Assembly (NCBI RefSeq): GCF_036010505.1
Contig: NZ_CP108569.1
Location: 1,488,001-1,552,000 of the forward strand
From: Streptomyces sp. NBC_01197
GTDB taxonomy: Bacteria > Actinomycetota > Actinomycetes > Streptomycetales > Streptomycetaceae
Length of the DNA: 64,000 nucleotides
Direction: 5' to 3'
Below the pieces are notes generated by a model, which saw only the letters and a list, made by a program, of their open reading frames with translations, made no database searches and was not told the DNA's origin. Made by a program: the position numbers and the translations under genes. Shown here one piece after another: positions 1 through 8,648 of this stretch; position 1 is the first letter of the stretch; each line of letters starts with the position of its first letter.

Positions 1-16
1 CCCGCCCGGGTTCGAG

Positions 17-763
17 GTGATGCTCCCGCCCACGTTCGACTCCGTGGCCGAGGAGCGGCTGCACCGCAAGCAGGAACTCGCCGCCGCCTTCCGCCTGTTC
101 GGCATGTTGGGGTTCTCCGAAGGCGTGGCCGGACACATCACCGCGCGCGACCCGGAGAACCCCGAGTGGTTCTGGGTGAATCCCTTCGGGATGAGCTTCC
201 GTCAGATCAAGGTCTCCGACCTCGTCCTGGTCGACCACGCCGGCGCCGTCGTAGAGGGCCGGCGCCCCGTCAACCGTGCCGCCTTCTGCATCCACTCCGA
301 GGTCCACAGGGCACGCCCGGACGTCGTCGCCGCCGCCCACGCCCACTCCATCCACGGCAAGGCGTTCTCCACGCTGCGCCGCCGCCTCGACCCGCTCACC
401 CAGGACGCCTGCGCCTTCTTCGAGGACCACGGGCTCTACGAGGACTTCCGCGGCGTCGTCAACGACACGGAGGAGGGCCGCAGGATCGGCGCGGCGCTCG
501 GCCCGCACAAGGCCGTGGTCCTCGCCAACCACGGCCTGCTGACCGTCGGACAGAGCGTGGCCGAGGCGGCCTGGTGGTTCATCACGATGGAACGCTCCTG
601 CCAGGCACAGCTGTTGGCGATGGCGGCCGGCACCCCGTACTCCATCGACCGCGAGACCGCCCTCCAGGTGCGGGAGCAGACCGGCAGCCCGCTGTCGGGC
701 TGGTTCCAGCTGCGCCCGCTGTGGGACCAGATCACCGAGGAGCAGCCGGACCTGTTCGACTGA
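17..763 (+). CDS. Class II aldolase/adducin family protein
   Basis: A zinc-dependent aldolase-fold protein of about 248 residues. Family members cleave or epimerise phosphorylated sugars or decarboxylate small hydroxy acids; the substrate here is unknown. Visible signatures are the N-terminal helix with EGVAGHIT, the HxH metal pair in AAAHAHSIHGKAFS and the later ANHGLLTVG motif carrying the third histidine. The start is uncertain. GTG at 17 is directly followed by ATG at 20, but no spaced ribosome-binding site precedes either, and the reading frame stays open to the first base, so the true start may lie before the window. It is followed 40 bp later by an MFS transporter and by further catabolic genes on the same strand, which suggests a role in uptake and breakdown of a hydroxy acid or sugar acid. 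Family call is firm, function is not. Confidence 0.85.
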   Translation: MMLPPTFDSVAEERLHRKQELAAAFRLFGMLGFSEGVAGHITARDPENPEWFWVNPFGMSFRQIKVSDLVLVDHAGAVVEGRRPVNRAAFCIHSEVHRARPDVVAAAHAHSIHGKAFSTLRRRLDPLTQDACAFFEDHGLYEDFRGVVNDTEEGRRIGAALGPHKAVVLANHGLLTVGQSVAEAAWWFITMERSCQAQLLAMAAGTPYSIDRETALQVREQTGSPLSGWFQLRPLWDQITEEQPDLFD

Positions 764-803
764 CGGCCGGGGCGGCCGGCTCACCTCCCGAGAGGACCAC
801 CGC

Positions 804-2129
804 GTGCGCTTCCTCCGTACCTCTTCCGATCCAGTGCATCCCACGACGAAGCCCAGGATGAGCGGGCTCGTCAGGACCACGGTGACGCTGCTGTTCGCCG
901 CCTGGTTCATCGATTACGTCGACCGGCTCGCCATCGCCACCGTGCTCCCGGTCATCGGCAAGGAGTTCTCCCTCGACCTCCGGCAACAGGGGCTCGTCGT
1001 CTCGGTCTTCTTCGTCGCCTACGCCGCTTTCCAGATACCGGGCGGCATGTTGGCCGACCGGTTCGGCGCGAAGCGGGTGACCTGCTGGGCGCTGCTCGCC
1101 TGGTCGCTGTGTACCGCGCTCACCGGACTCGCCTGGTCCTTCGCCGCCCTACTCCTCATCCGTCTCGTGTTCGGGGCGGCCGAGGGGGTCTTCCCCGCCG
1201 CGGCCACCAAGGCACTGGTCGAGCGGACCACGGTCGCCGAACGGATGGGCGCGCAGGGGACGATCATGAGCTCGAACGCCCTCGCCGCGGTCGCCGCACC
1301 GCTCGCCGTGCCTCCGCTGGCCGCCGCGTTCGGCTGGCGCTGGGCCTTCTTCGCGGCGGCCGGCCTGGGCGTCCTCGTCCATTTCGCCGTACGGGCCCGG
1401 CTGCCCGCCGTCCAAGCAGCCGTACGGGTCCGGCTGCCCGCGCCCCGGGCCCACGGCCTGGAGAGCGCGGCGGGAGACGCGGTCCGGATGCGGGACGTCC
1501 TGCGGATGGGCGTGCTGTGGCGCTTCTCGCTGATGCTCTTCGGGTACGCCACAGTCGTCTGGGGCCTGAGCACCTGGATCCCGTCCTATCTGACCAGCGA
1601 GCGCGGTCTGTCCCTCACCTCCGCCGGCGTCCTCGTGGCGCTGCCCTCGCTCGGGACGGCCGTCGCCACCTGGCTGGGCGGACGGTTGTCCGACCGGATG
1701 GAGGGGCACCACCGCAGGGTGATCGTTCCCGCCATGACCGTCGCGGCGGTCGCGCTGTGCCTGATGGCGCTCTCGCCGAGCCTGGCGGGTGCCATCGCCT
1801 GCGGCACGGTCGCCGTGTTCGCGGTCTCGCTCTGCTACATGCCGATCTTCGCGGTGCCGCTGCGCGGTCTGCCGCCGGAGCTCGTCGGGGTCGGCAGCTC
1901 CGTCGTCGTCATCGGCGGGCAGTTCGCCGGTATGGCGGTCCCGCCTCTCCTCGGCGCCATCGCCGAAGCAGCCTCTTTCGAAGTCGCCTTCGCCGTACTC
2001 GCCCTCGGCCCGGTCCTCACCATCGTGATGGCCCTGCTCACACCGCAGGACACGCACGGCTTCACCGCTGCCCTGCGCCGCACCGCCCCGCCCGCCCTGT
2101 CCGTCCGTATCGCCAAGGAGCCCTCATGA
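804..2129 (+). CDS. MFS transporter (ACS-like organic acid importer)
   Basis: A 12-helix major facilitator of 441 residues. The first membrane helix carries the FIDYVDRLAIATVLP pattern typical of the anion:cation symporter branch (sugar acids, aromatic acids, allantoate). The loop 2-3 motif GGMLADRFGAKRV is present and is echoed as GGRLSDRMEGHHRR in the second half. GTG at 804 is chosen because a GAGAGG ribosome-binding site lies about 8 bp before it; ATG at 858 is an alternative. The stop overlaps the ATG of the downstream M20 gene (ATGA), indicating translational coupling. It probably imports the substrate of the neighbouring enzymes. The exact substrate cannot be read from the sequence. 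Confidence 0.85.
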   Translation: MRFLRTSSDPVHPTTKPRMSGLVRTTVTLLFAAWFIDYVDRLAIATVLPVIGKEFSLDLRQQGLVVSVFFVAYAAFQIPGGMLADRFGAKRVTCWALLAWSLCTALTGLAWSFAALLLIRLVFGAAEGVFPAAATKALVERTTVAERMGAQGTIMSSNALAAVAAPLAVPPLAAAFGWRWAFFAAAGLGVLVHFAVRARLPAVQAAVRVRLPAPRAHGLESAAGDAVRMRDVLRMGVLWRFSLMLFGYATVVWGLSTWIPSYLTSERGLSLTSAGVLVALPSLGTAVATWLGGRLSDRMEGHHRRVIVPAMTVAAVALCLMALSPSLAGAIACGTVAVFAVSLCYMPIFAVPLRGLPPELVGVGSSVVVIGGQFAGMAVPPLLGAIAEAASFEVAFAVLALGPVLTIVMALLTPQDTHGFTAALRRTAPPALSVRIAKEPS

Positions 2130-3460
2130 CGACCGCACCGCCCGGCGCCCTCCTGGCCGGCCTGGACCGGCAACTGCCGGATCTGACCGCCTTGTACCGC
2201 GACCTGCACGCCCAACCTGAGCTGTCCCACCAGGAGTTCCGCACCGCGGGCGTCGTCGCCGCCCGGCTGCGTGCCCAGGGCTGGCAGGTCACCGAGGGCG
2301 TCGGCGGCACCGGCGTGGTCGGCGTGCTGACCAACGGGGAGGGGCCCGTGGTGCTGTTGCGCGCCGACATGGACGCGCTGCCCGTACGGGAGGAGACCGG
2401 TCTGCCCTACGCCTCCACGGTGACCGGCATCGACCCGGACGGCAACGAGGTGCCCGTCATGCACGCCTGCGGGCACGACCTGCATGTGACCTGCCTGTTG
2501 GGAGCCTGCGGGCAGCTCGCCGGCCACCGCCGGGCGTGGCGGGGCACGGTCGTGGCCGTCTTCCAGCCGGCCGAGGAGGACTGCGGGGCGCCGGCGATGG
2601 TCGCGGACGGGTTCCTCGACCGTTTCCCGCGCCCGGACGTCTGCCTGGCCCAGCACGCGGCGCCCGCGCCGGTGGGGCTGGTCGGTACCCGGCCCGGCAC
2701 GGTAATGGCCGCGTCGGACGCGCTGGCCGTCCGGCTGTTCGGCAGGGGCGGGCACGGATCGACCCCGGCGGCCACCGTCGACCCCGTCGTCATGGCTTCC
2801 GCGGTCGTGATGCGACTGCAGACCGTCGTCGCCCGCGAGATGCCGGCGGACCAACTGGCCGTCCTCACCGTGGGATCGATCCACGCGGGCACCCGGGAGA
2901 ACGTCATTCCCGACACCGCCGATCTCAGGATCAGCGTCAGGAGCACTACCCCGGCCGTACGGGACCGCCTCCTCTCGGCGATCGGGCGGATCGTCCGCGC
3001 CGAAGCCACCGCGTCGGGCGCTCCGAAGGAACCCGAGATCACCGCTCTCGCCGAATTCCCCGTGACCGTCAACGATCCGGAGGCCACCGAGACCGTGCTG
3101 CGTGCGTTCCGCGCCACGCTCGGGTCCCCGAGCGTGGTCGCACTGGACCAGCCCCTCACCGGCAGCGAGGATTTCGGGGCCTTCGGTGCGGCGCTCGGCG
3201 CGCCATCGGTGTACTGGATCTTCGGCGCTCTCGACCCAGCGGCGTTCGGCGACGCCGACCTCCCGGCCGACGGGGTCCCCGCGGAGATACCGCACAACCA
3301 CTCCCCGCGGTTCGCCCCGGTCCCCGACCCGGCCATCGGCCTCGGCATACGCCATCTGCTCACCGCCGCGACGCCCTGGCTCGCCCCCGGCGTCCACCCG
3401 GTACCCCAGCCCCGCGCGGCGGAACAGGAGACAGGCCCGTGTCCGGCACCCCGGAACTGA
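2126..3460 (+). CDS. M20 family metallo-amidohydrolase (hippurate hydrolase-like)
   Basis: A 444-residue member of the M20D amidohydrolases, which hydrolyse N-acyl amino acids, hippurate-like amides or carbamoyl compounds in the cytoplasm. The di-metal motifs are visible: LLRADMDALPVREETGLPY near residue 75, MHACGHDLH (about residue 112), FQPAEED (about residue 150), and the late GSEDFG loop. The ATG at 2126 overlaps the MFS stop, so the two are coupled. Downstream it overlaps the start of an amidohydrolase-3 relic at 3439. Context suggests import by the MFS protein followed by amide hydrolysis. The natural substrate is unknown. Confidence 0.87.
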   Translation: MTTAPPGALLAGLDRQLPDLTALYRDLHAQPELSHQEFRTAGVVAARLRAQGWQVTEGVGGTGVVGVLTNGEGPVVLLRADMDALPVREETGLPYASTVTGIDPDGNEVPVMHACGHDLHVTCLLGACGQLAGHRRAWRGTVVAVFQPAEEDCGAPAMVADGFLDRFPRPDVCLAQHAAPAPVGLVGTRPGTVMAASDALAVRLFGRGGHGSTPAATVDPVVMASAVVMRLQTVVAREMPADQLAVLTVGSIHAGTRENVIPDTADLRISVRSTTPAVRDRLLSAIGRIVRAEATASGAPKEPEITALAEFPVTVNDPEATETVLRAFRATLGSPSVVALDQPLTGSEDFGAFGAALGAPSVYWIFGALDPAAFGDADLPADGVPAEIPHNHSPRFAPVPDPAIGLGIRHLLTAATPWLAPGVHPVPQPRAAEQETGPCPAPRN

Positions 3461-3875
3461 TCCTCACCGGAGGCCTCTCCTCTAGGGCCCGGACATCGCG
3501 GCCCGCTGGACGGCCGCCCGGTCGGCGACGGACGCCGGCCACCGGGTCTCCCTCCACAACGACGGCGTCTGCTCACCCACCGACCCGCTCTCGGGTGTCG
3601 CCACGGCGATCTCCCGCCGGGCCCACCCCAGCGGCCCCGTACACGGCCCCGCCGAACGCCTCACCCTCGACGAGGCGCTGTGCGCCGTCACCGTCCACCC
3701 CGCGTGGCAGCTCCATCCGGAGCACGAGATCGGCATGCTCCGCACTGGTATGCGCGCCGATCTCACCGTCCTGACCACGGATCCGCGCCGGGTGAGCCCG
3801 GACGCCTTCCGCGCCGAGGTCCGCGTAACGGCCACCTACCTCGGCGGCCGCCCGACCCACACCCCCGAGAGGTAA
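3439..3875 (+). pseudogene. Amidohydrolase-3 (YtcJ-like) relic with large internal deletion
   Basis: The GTG at 3439 opens [13 protein letters not shown], which matches the N-terminal strand of amidohydrolase-3 enzymes. After about 15 codons the frame changes and the sequence jumps to the last ~125 residues of the same family: [12 protein letters not shown], then [18 protein letters not shown], then [16 protein letters not shown] and TYLGGRP before the TAA at 3873. Intact members are about 550 residues, so roughly 400 residues, including most metal ligands, are gone. The junction is near 3481-3486 and includes an in-frame TAG in the C-terminal frame. It overlaps the 3' end of the M20 gene, which is the normal operon spacing for an intact copy. 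No function is expected. Confidence 0.75.
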
Positions 3876-3880
3876 CACCC

Positions 3881-5074
3881 ATGACCAACCCCGCAGTACC
3901 GCAGGGACCGTTCGGCGACTACCAGAACGAGATCTACCTCCACGGCCTGTCCGGCGCCCTGCCCCGGTACCCCATGACGTTCGCAGAGCTGGAGGAGCGG
4001 GCCCAGCACGCCATGCCGCCCTCCGTATGGTCGTACGTGGCCGGGGGCGCGGGCGACGAGCGGACGCAGCGGGCCAACCGTGAGGCGTTCGCGGGCTGGG
4101 GGCTTCTCCCGCGCATGCTCGTCGGCGCCGACGAGCGGGACCTGACCGTCGAGCTCTTCGGCCGGACGCTGCCCTCGCCCCTCTTCCTGGCGCCTGTCGG
4201 GGTGCTGGGCATCTGCACCCCGGACGGACACGGCGACCTGGCCACCGCCCGCGCCGCGGCCCGCACCGGTGTACCCATGATCGCCTCCACGCTCTCCGCC
4301 GACCCGATGGAGACAGTCGCGGCCGAACTCGGCACGACGCCCGGTTTCTTCCAGCTCTACACCCCCACCGACCGGGCCCTCGCCGAAAGCCTCGTCCACC
4401 GCGCGGAGAAGGCCGGCTATGCCGGGATCGTCATCACCCTCGACACCTGGGTCGCCGGCTGGCGCCCGCGCGACCTGGCCACCGCCAACTTCCCCCAGCT
4501 GCGCGGCCACTGCCTGGCCAACTACACCTGTGACCCCGCTTTCCGCGCCCTGCTGGCCCCGGGCCGGCGGGACGACCCCAACGAGACGGCACTCACCTGG
4601 GCCCGCGTCTTCGGCAACCCGCTCACCTGGGACGACCTGCCCTGGCTGCGCTCCCTCACCACGCTGCCGCTGATCCTCAAGGGCCTGTGTCACCCCGAGG
4701 ACGTCCGGCGCGCGAAGGATCTGGGCGTGGACGGCGTGTACTGCTCCAACCACGGCGGCCGCCAGGCGAACGGCGGTCTGCCGGCGCTCGACGTCCTGCC
4801 CGAGGCGGTGGAGGCAGCCGAAGGGCTCCCGGTCCTCTTCGACTCCGGTGTGTGTTCGGGCGCGGACGTCGTCAAGGCCCTCGCGCTGGGGGCCACGGCG
4901 GTCGGTATCGGCCGCCCCTACACGTACGGCCTGGCCCTCGGCGGCGCCGACGGTGTTGTCCACGTCCTGCGCTCGCTGCTCGCCGAGGCCGACCTGATCA
5001 TGGCCGTGGACGGTTACCCGCGGCTCGCCGACCTGACGCCCGGCGCCTTGCGGCGCGTCCGCCCCGCACCCTAG
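3881..5074 (+). CDS. FMN-dependent alpha-hydroxy acid oxidase (lactate 2-monooxygenase-like)
   Basis: A 397-residue TIM-barrel flavoenzyme that oxidises (S)-2-hydroxy acids. The N-terminal [13 protein letters not shown] and [16 protein letters not shown] segments resemble lactate 2-monooxygenase-type members rather than short glycolate oxidases. FMN and substrate features are visible: [12 protein letters not shown], the [15 protein letters not shown] lysine strand, the catalytic SNHGGRQ histidine-arginine pair, then [19 protein letters not shown] and [14 protein letters not shown] for phosphate binding. ATG at 3881 follows GAGAGG with good spacing and begins just 5 bp after the amidohydrolase relic. 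The neighbours suggest 2-hydroxy acid catabolism. Whether it is an oxidase or a monooxygenase cannot be decided by eye. Confidence 0.86.
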   Translation: MTNPAVPQGPFGDYQNEIYLHGLSGALPRYPMTFAELEERAQHAMPPSVWSYVAGGAGDERTQRANREAFAGWGLLPRMLVGADERDLTVELFGRTLPSPLFLAPVGVLGICTPDGHGDLATARAAARTGVPMIASTLSADPMETVAAELGTTPGFFQLYTPTDRALAESLVHRAEKAGYAGIVITLDTWVAGWRPRDLATANFPQLRGHCLANYTCDPAFRALLAPGRRDDPNETALTWARVFGNPLTWDDLPWLRSLTTLPLILKGLCHPEDVRRAKDLGVDGVYCSNHGGRQANGGLPALDVLPEAVEAAEGLPVLFDSGVCSGADVVKALALGATAVGIGRPYTYGLALGGADGVVHVLRSLLAEADLIMAVDGYPRLADLTPGALRRVRPAP

Positions 5075-5161
5075 TGCCGCGGCCGGGGGCGGTCTCCGTC
5101 AGGGACATGACCGGGTGAGATGCTGCTGACCGGCGGCAGGCGCGACACGGGAGGAAATACC

Positions 5162-5227
5162 TTGAGGATCGCGACAGCGACCACGGTGCCGGAAGGTGCG
5201 GTCGTTCACTTCGGGAGGCAGGTATGA
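5162..5227 (+). CDS. Possible 21-codon leader peptide upstream of the SDR
   Basis: A short frame with TTG at 5162 preceded by a strong GGGAGG site (5149-5154, 7-nt spacing). It encodes 21 residues beginning MRIATATTVPEG and ends with TGA at 5225-5227, overlapping the SDR start at 5224 in ATGA form. Good RBS, correct spacing and stop-start coupling argue that it is translated. It may be a leader peptide or the surviving 5' end of a deleted gene. I do not recognise the peptide. It is too short for codon statistics to help. Confidence 0.3.
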   Translation: MRIATATTVPEGAVVHFGRQV

Positions 5228-6003
5228 CCTCTCGGACCTACCTTTCCGGACTGTTCTCCCTGGACGGCCTGGTGGCCGTCGTGACCGGTGGGAGTTCCGG
5301 CATCGGCCGGAGCATCGCGGGGGCACTCTGCCGGGCCGGTGCGAGCGTCGTCATCGTGGCGCGCAGGGAGGCCGAACTGGCCGCCACCGTCGGTGAACTG
5401 ACGGCCGACGGCTGCCGGGCCGCGTGGGTGAGCGCCGACCTGAGCACCCGCGAAGCCGTGCGCGCGGGCGCCGAGAAGGCAGTCGAAGCGTTCGGCGAGC
5501 CGGACATCCTCGTCAACTGCGCCGGGGTCAACCTGCGCCCGCCGATGGGTGAGTTGGACGACGAGGTGTGGGACACCACGATGGCCGTGAACCTGGAGGC
5601 GCCCTACCTGCTGGGGCAGCGGTTCGGCCCCGGCATGGCCGAGCGTGGCTTCGGGCGGATCATCCACGTCACCTCGCAGCAAGCACACCGGGCCTTCGTC
5701 CAGAGCGGCGCTTACGGGGTGTCGAAGGGGGCGCTGGAGTCCCTGGCCCGTTCGCAGGCCGAGGCGTGGTCTCCGCACGGTGTCACCTGCAACACGCTCG
5801 TGCCCGGTTTCGTGATGACACCGCTCAACGAGCGGCTGTCGTCCGACCCGGCGAAAACAGCCGAACTGGCCGCACGCACGATGGTCGGACGCAACGGGCT
5901 GGCCGAGGACTTCGAGGGCGCGGCGGTGTTCCTGGCCGGCCGCACCTCCGCGTACGTCACAGGTCAGGCGATCTTCGTGGACGGCGGGCTCTCCGTTCAC
6001 TGA
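5224..6003 (+). CDS. SDR family NAD(P)-dependent oxidoreductase
   Basis: A 259-residue classical short-chain dehydrogenase/reductase. The Rossmann nucleotide-binding motif VVTGGSSGIGRSIA lies near residues 17-32, the structural NCAG motif near 97-100, and the catalytic Ser-Tyr-Lys in VTSQQ and YGVSKGA (residues about 145-165). ARREAEL after beta-2, with a basic Arg-Arg pair, suggests NADP preference. The frame ends with the usual GQAIFVDGGLSVH. ATG at 5224 has GGGAGG upstream and overlaps a short upstream frame. It probably oxidises or reduces an intermediate of the neighbouring 2-hydroxy acid pathway. The resemblance is to gluconate 5-dehydrogenase-type SDRs, but substrate assignment is inference. 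Confidence 0.86.
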   Translation: MTSRTYLSGLFSLDGLVAVVTGGSSGIGRSIAGALCRAGASVVIVARREAELAATVGELTADGCRAAWVSADLSTREAVRAGAEKAVEAFGEPDILVNCAGVNLRPPMGELDDEVWDTTMAVNLEAPYLLGQRFGPGMAERGFGRIIHVTSQQAHRAFVQSGAYGVSKGALESLARSQAEAWSPHGVTCNTLVPGFVMTPLNERLSSDPAKTAELAARTMVGRNGLAEDFEGAAVFLAGRTSAYVTGQAIFVDGGLSVH

Positions 6004-6015
6004 GCAGTGGGGCGC

Positions 6016-6873
6016 TCACCGAGCCGGCGCGGTGGGGACGCGCGCCGGCTCAGTGAGCAGCTGCTCATCGAGTGCCGCCACCCACTCGTACCACCGGTCC
6101 ATCCCCTCGCCCGTCGTCGCGGACACCGTCAGCACCCGTACGTCCGGGTTGACGGAACGCGCGTACGCCTCGCACCGGGCCACGTCGAAGTCCACGTAAG
6201 GCAGCAGATCGGCCTTGTTGATGAGGATCAGGTCGGCAGCGCCGAACATATAGGGGTACTTGAGCGGCTTGTCGGTGCCCTCTGTGACCGAGATGATGAC
6301 GACCCTGCTGCTCTCCCCCAGGTCGAAGAGGGCCGGGCACACCAGGTTCCCCACGTTCTCCACGAGGACCAGCGCTCCCCTTCCGGGTGCGAGGGCCGTG
6401 AGAGCGCCCTGCATCATCCCGGCGTCGAGGTGGCAGCCTGCGCCGGTGTTCACCTGCACCACCGCGCATCCGGCGCGCTTGATGCGGTCGGCGTCGAGCA
6501 TGGTCTCCTGGTCGCCCTCGACCACGGCCACCGGACGCAGTCCGGAGAAGTCCCTGATGGTGCGCTCCAGCAGGGTGGTCTTGCCCGCGCCCGGTGAGCT
6601 CATCAGGTTCACCGCCACGATGCGCCGCTCGGCGAGCCAGGCGCGGTTGCGCTCCGCCTGGAGCTCGTTCTTGGCGAGCACCCGCTGCTCAAGGGTGACG
6701 GTCTCGCCGGTGTCCTGGGCATCCTCGTGTCCGTGATGGCCCGAGCTCTGATCGTGCCCGTGGGTGTGGTCATGGCTGTGGTGCGGGCGGCCGGTTGCCC
6801 CTGTGTGGTCCTCGTGGGGCAGGGAAATCCGCGTACCGCCGCCCTCGGCGCCGCAACCGCAGGTACCGCACAT
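6016..6873 (-). CDS. hypB: Hydrogenase nickel-insertion GTPase HypB
   Basis: HypB (285 residues) delivers Ni2+ to the [NiFe] active site using GTP hydrolysis, together with HypA. The N-terminus MCGTCGCGAEGG is the CxxCGC nickel site. A histidine-rich stretch (residues about 20-50, a dozen His including HSHDHTHGH) can store nickel. The GTPase core shows Walker A SSPGAGKTT, VEGDQ, the GAGCHLD metal loop, VENVGNLVCP and NKADLLP (the NKxD base-recognition motif). The start lies 3 bp beyond the hypA stop, so hypA and hypB form a leftward two-gene operon divergent from the hydrogenase structural genes. All key residues are present. Confidence 0.96.
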   Translation of the reverse strand: MCGTCGCGAEGGGTRISLPHEDHTGATGRPHHSHDHTHGHDQSSGHHGHEDAQDTGETVTLEQRVLAKNELQAERNRAWLAERRIVAVNLMSSPGAGKTTLLERTIRDFSGLRPVAVVEGDQETMLDADRIKRAGCAVVQVNTGAGCHLDAGMMQGALTALAPGRGALVLVENVGNLVCPALFDLGESSRVVIISVTEGTDKPLKYPYMFGAADLILINKADLLPYVDFDVARCEAYARSVNPDVRVLTVSATTGEGMDRWYEWVAALDEQLLTEPARVPTAPAR

Positions 6874-6876
6874 GGG

Positions 6877-7206
6877 TCAGCCCACTTTCATCGAGATGAT
6901 CTGCAGTTCACGCCCCGACGTGATCTCCACATCGGCGCTGCCGCACGGACAGAGCAGTACGGGGTCGGGCAGGGCGAAGTCCTGTTCGCAGGTACGGCAG
7001 CGCGCCGCTCCGGGCGGCTGGTCGATCTCCAGTCGCGCGCCCTCGGCCACCGTGCCCGCCGTGATCAGGTCGAAGCAGAACCGCATCGACTCGGCCACGA
7101 CTGCCGTGAGCACACCGACCCGCACACTGACCGTGCGGACCGGTCTGCCTTCGGCGCGTTCGCAGACCATGTCGACGACGCTCTGCGTGATCGATAATTC
7201 ATGCAT
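6877..7206 (-). CDS. hypA: Hydrogenase maturation factor HypA
   Basis: A 109-residue nickel chaperone that docks with HypB. Translation begins MHELSIT, which supplies the invariant Met1-His2-Glu3 nickel site. The zinc ribbon uses C70-x2-C73 (CRTC) and C86-x-C88 (CPC), so the second knuckle is one residue tighter than the usual CxxC. ATG at 7206 is fixed by the essential His2. The longer open frame that continues upstream is an unrelated extension across the divergent promoter region. hypA precedes hypB in the leftward operon and faces hhyS. Confidence 0.95.
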   Translation of the reverse strand: MHELSITQSVVDMVCERAEGRPVRTVSVRVGVLTAVVAESMRFCFDLITAGTVAEGARLEIDQPPGAARCRTCEQDFALPDPVLLCPCGSADVEITSGRELQIISMKVG

Positions 7207-7558
7207 CTCTGCCTCGTTCCCGCATCGGTGGCACGACCGTAGGACCTGAATCCCGGGCGCGCCTCTTACGGTTGGTTCGGTCGGCCCTTTTCCGCTTCCC
7301 GGTTCATTCGGGCGGCGCAATCCGGCCCCGGCCGCGGGGAGAAAGGGCCGCCGGTTCTGTCCTGCCGGTTCGCATTCGGGGTTCACACCGCCGAATGACA
7401 CGGCCCGGGGGTGCCATACGGACTTCTTCTCGCGTTGACAGGGCGCGTGCACCGGGCCTAGATGGTAGCAATGTGAGCGAAAACATACTCGTGAGCCAGG
7501 CGCCCCTGTCCAGCGCTTTCTGGAAATGGGAACGCCGGCCCCGGAAGGCGGCAGCGCT
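7207..7558. other. Divergent hypA / hhyS intergenic region (352 bp)
   Basis: This stretch separates the leftward hypAB operon from the rightward hydrogenase operon. It contains no convincing gene; the open frames through it are extensions of coding frames on either side. It holds one clear rightward promoter candidate (7435-7464) and, by position, must hold the leftward hypA promoter, for which I see no strong consensus. The leader ahead of hhyS is about 90 nt, long enough for post-transcriptional control. Confidence 0.7.
7435..7464 (+). promoter_or_regulatory. Candidate promoter of the hydrogenase operon
   Basis: A perfect -35 hexamer TTGACA (7435-7440) is followed after 18 bp by TAGATG (7459-7464), a usable Streptomyces housekeeping -10. 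Transcription would begin near 7471, giving an 88-nt leader before hhyS. High-affinity hydrogenases are generally induced in stationary phase or sporulation, but no specific operator is recognised. The call rests on hexamers alone. Confidence 0.5.
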
Positions 7559-8614
7559 ATGCCGACAGAAGCAGCGGTAAAGGCAGAAGAGACGCTGATC
7601 CATGTTCTCTGGATCAATGCGGGACTCAGTTGTGACGGCGATTCCGTGGCGCTGACGGCGGCCACACAGCCCAGCATCGAGGAGATCGCGCTCGGCGCCC
7701 TGCCCGGCCTTCCCCAGGTCGCGGTGCACTGGCCGCTGATCGACTTCGAGTGCGGGCCGAACGGTGGGGCCGACGACTTCCTTGAGTGGTTCTTCAAGGC
7801 CGACCGAGGAGAGCTGGAGCCGTTCGTCCTGGTCGTGGAGGGGTCGATCCCCAACGAGCAGTTGCACGACGAGGGCTACTGGTGCGGCTTCGGCAACAAC
7901 CCCGCCACCGGACAGCCGATGACCACCAGCGAGTGGATCGACCGGCTGGCGCCGAAGGCCACCGCGATCGTCGCGGCCGGGACATGCGCGACCTACGGCG
8001 GTATCCATGCCATGTCGGGCAACCCGACGGGCGCGATGGGGGTGCCCGACTACCTGGGCTGGGACTGGAAGTCCAAGGCGGGAATTCCGATCGTGTGCGT
8101 CCCCGGCTGCCCGATCCAGCCGGACAACCTGTCCGAGACACTGACCTATCTGCTCTACATGGCCACGGACCAGGCCCCGATGATTCCGCTCGATGACGCG
8201 CTGCGCCCTACATGGCTCTTCGGACAGACGGTCCACGAGGGGTGCGACAGGGCCGGCTACTACGAGCAGGGCGATTTCGCCACCGAATACGGATCGCCGA
8301 AGTGCATTGTCAAACTCGGCTGCTGGGGGCCCGCGGTCAAGTGCAATGTGCCGAAGCGCGGCTGGATGAACGGTATCGGCGGCTGCCCCAACGTCGGCGG
8401 AATCTGCATCGGCTGCACCATGCCCGGATTCCCGGACAAGTTCATGCCGTTCATGGATGAGCCGCCCGGCGGGAAACTCTCGTCGAACGCGGTCGGACTG
8501 TACGGCGCGACCATGCGCCGGCTGCGCCACATGACCACTCACACGCTGGACCAGGAGCCGAAGTGGCGCAGGCCCGGCAGGACTCTCACGACCGGTGCCA
8601 CCCGCAGCTGGTAA
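7559..8614 (+). CDS. hhyS: Group 1h [NiFe]-hydrogenase small subunit
   Basis: The 351-residue Fe-S subunit of the oxygen-insensitive, high-affinity actinobacterial hydrogenase that scavenges atmospheric H2. It has no Tat signal peptide, as expected for this group. The proximal-cluster motif reads LSCDGD (C25-x-G-D28), with Asp where other hydrogenases have Cys. This matches the 3Cys-1Asp ligation described for the Ralstonia eutropha actinobacterial-type enzyme. Further cluster ligands are in AAGTCATYGG, VPGCPIQPDN, HEGCDRAG and the closing Cys-rich stretch around KLGCWGPAVKC and GICIGCTMPGFPDKF. ATG at 7559 is preferred over the upstream in-frame ATG at 7526 because the family begins shortly before LIHVLWINAG. 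It is followed after 34 bp by hhyL. Confidence 0.96.
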   Translation: MPTEAAVKAEETLIHVLWINAGLSCDGDSVALTAATQPSIEEIALGALPGLPQVAVHWPLIDFECGPNGGADDFLEWFFKADRGELEPFVLVVEGSIPNEQLHDEGYWCGFGNNPATGQPMTTSEWIDRLAPKATAIVAAGTCATYGGIHAMSGNPTGAMGVPDYLGWDWKSKAGIPIVCVPGCPIQPDNLSETLTYLLYMATDQAPMIPLDDALRPTWLFGQTVHEGCDRAGYYEQGDFATEYGSPKCIVKLGCWGPAVKCNVPKRGWMNGIGGCPNVGGICIGCTMPGFPDKFMPFMDEPPGGKLSSNAVGLYGATMRRLRHMTTHTLDQEPKWRRPGRTLTTGATRSW

Positions 8615-8648
8615 CCGACCGCAACGGACAGAAAGATGAGGCGGCGCA

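Noticed and set aside
6877..7854. A 325-residue frame ending in HypA
   Set aside because: HypA must start Met-His-Glu, which is at 7206; the extension crosses the promoter and hhyS antisense.
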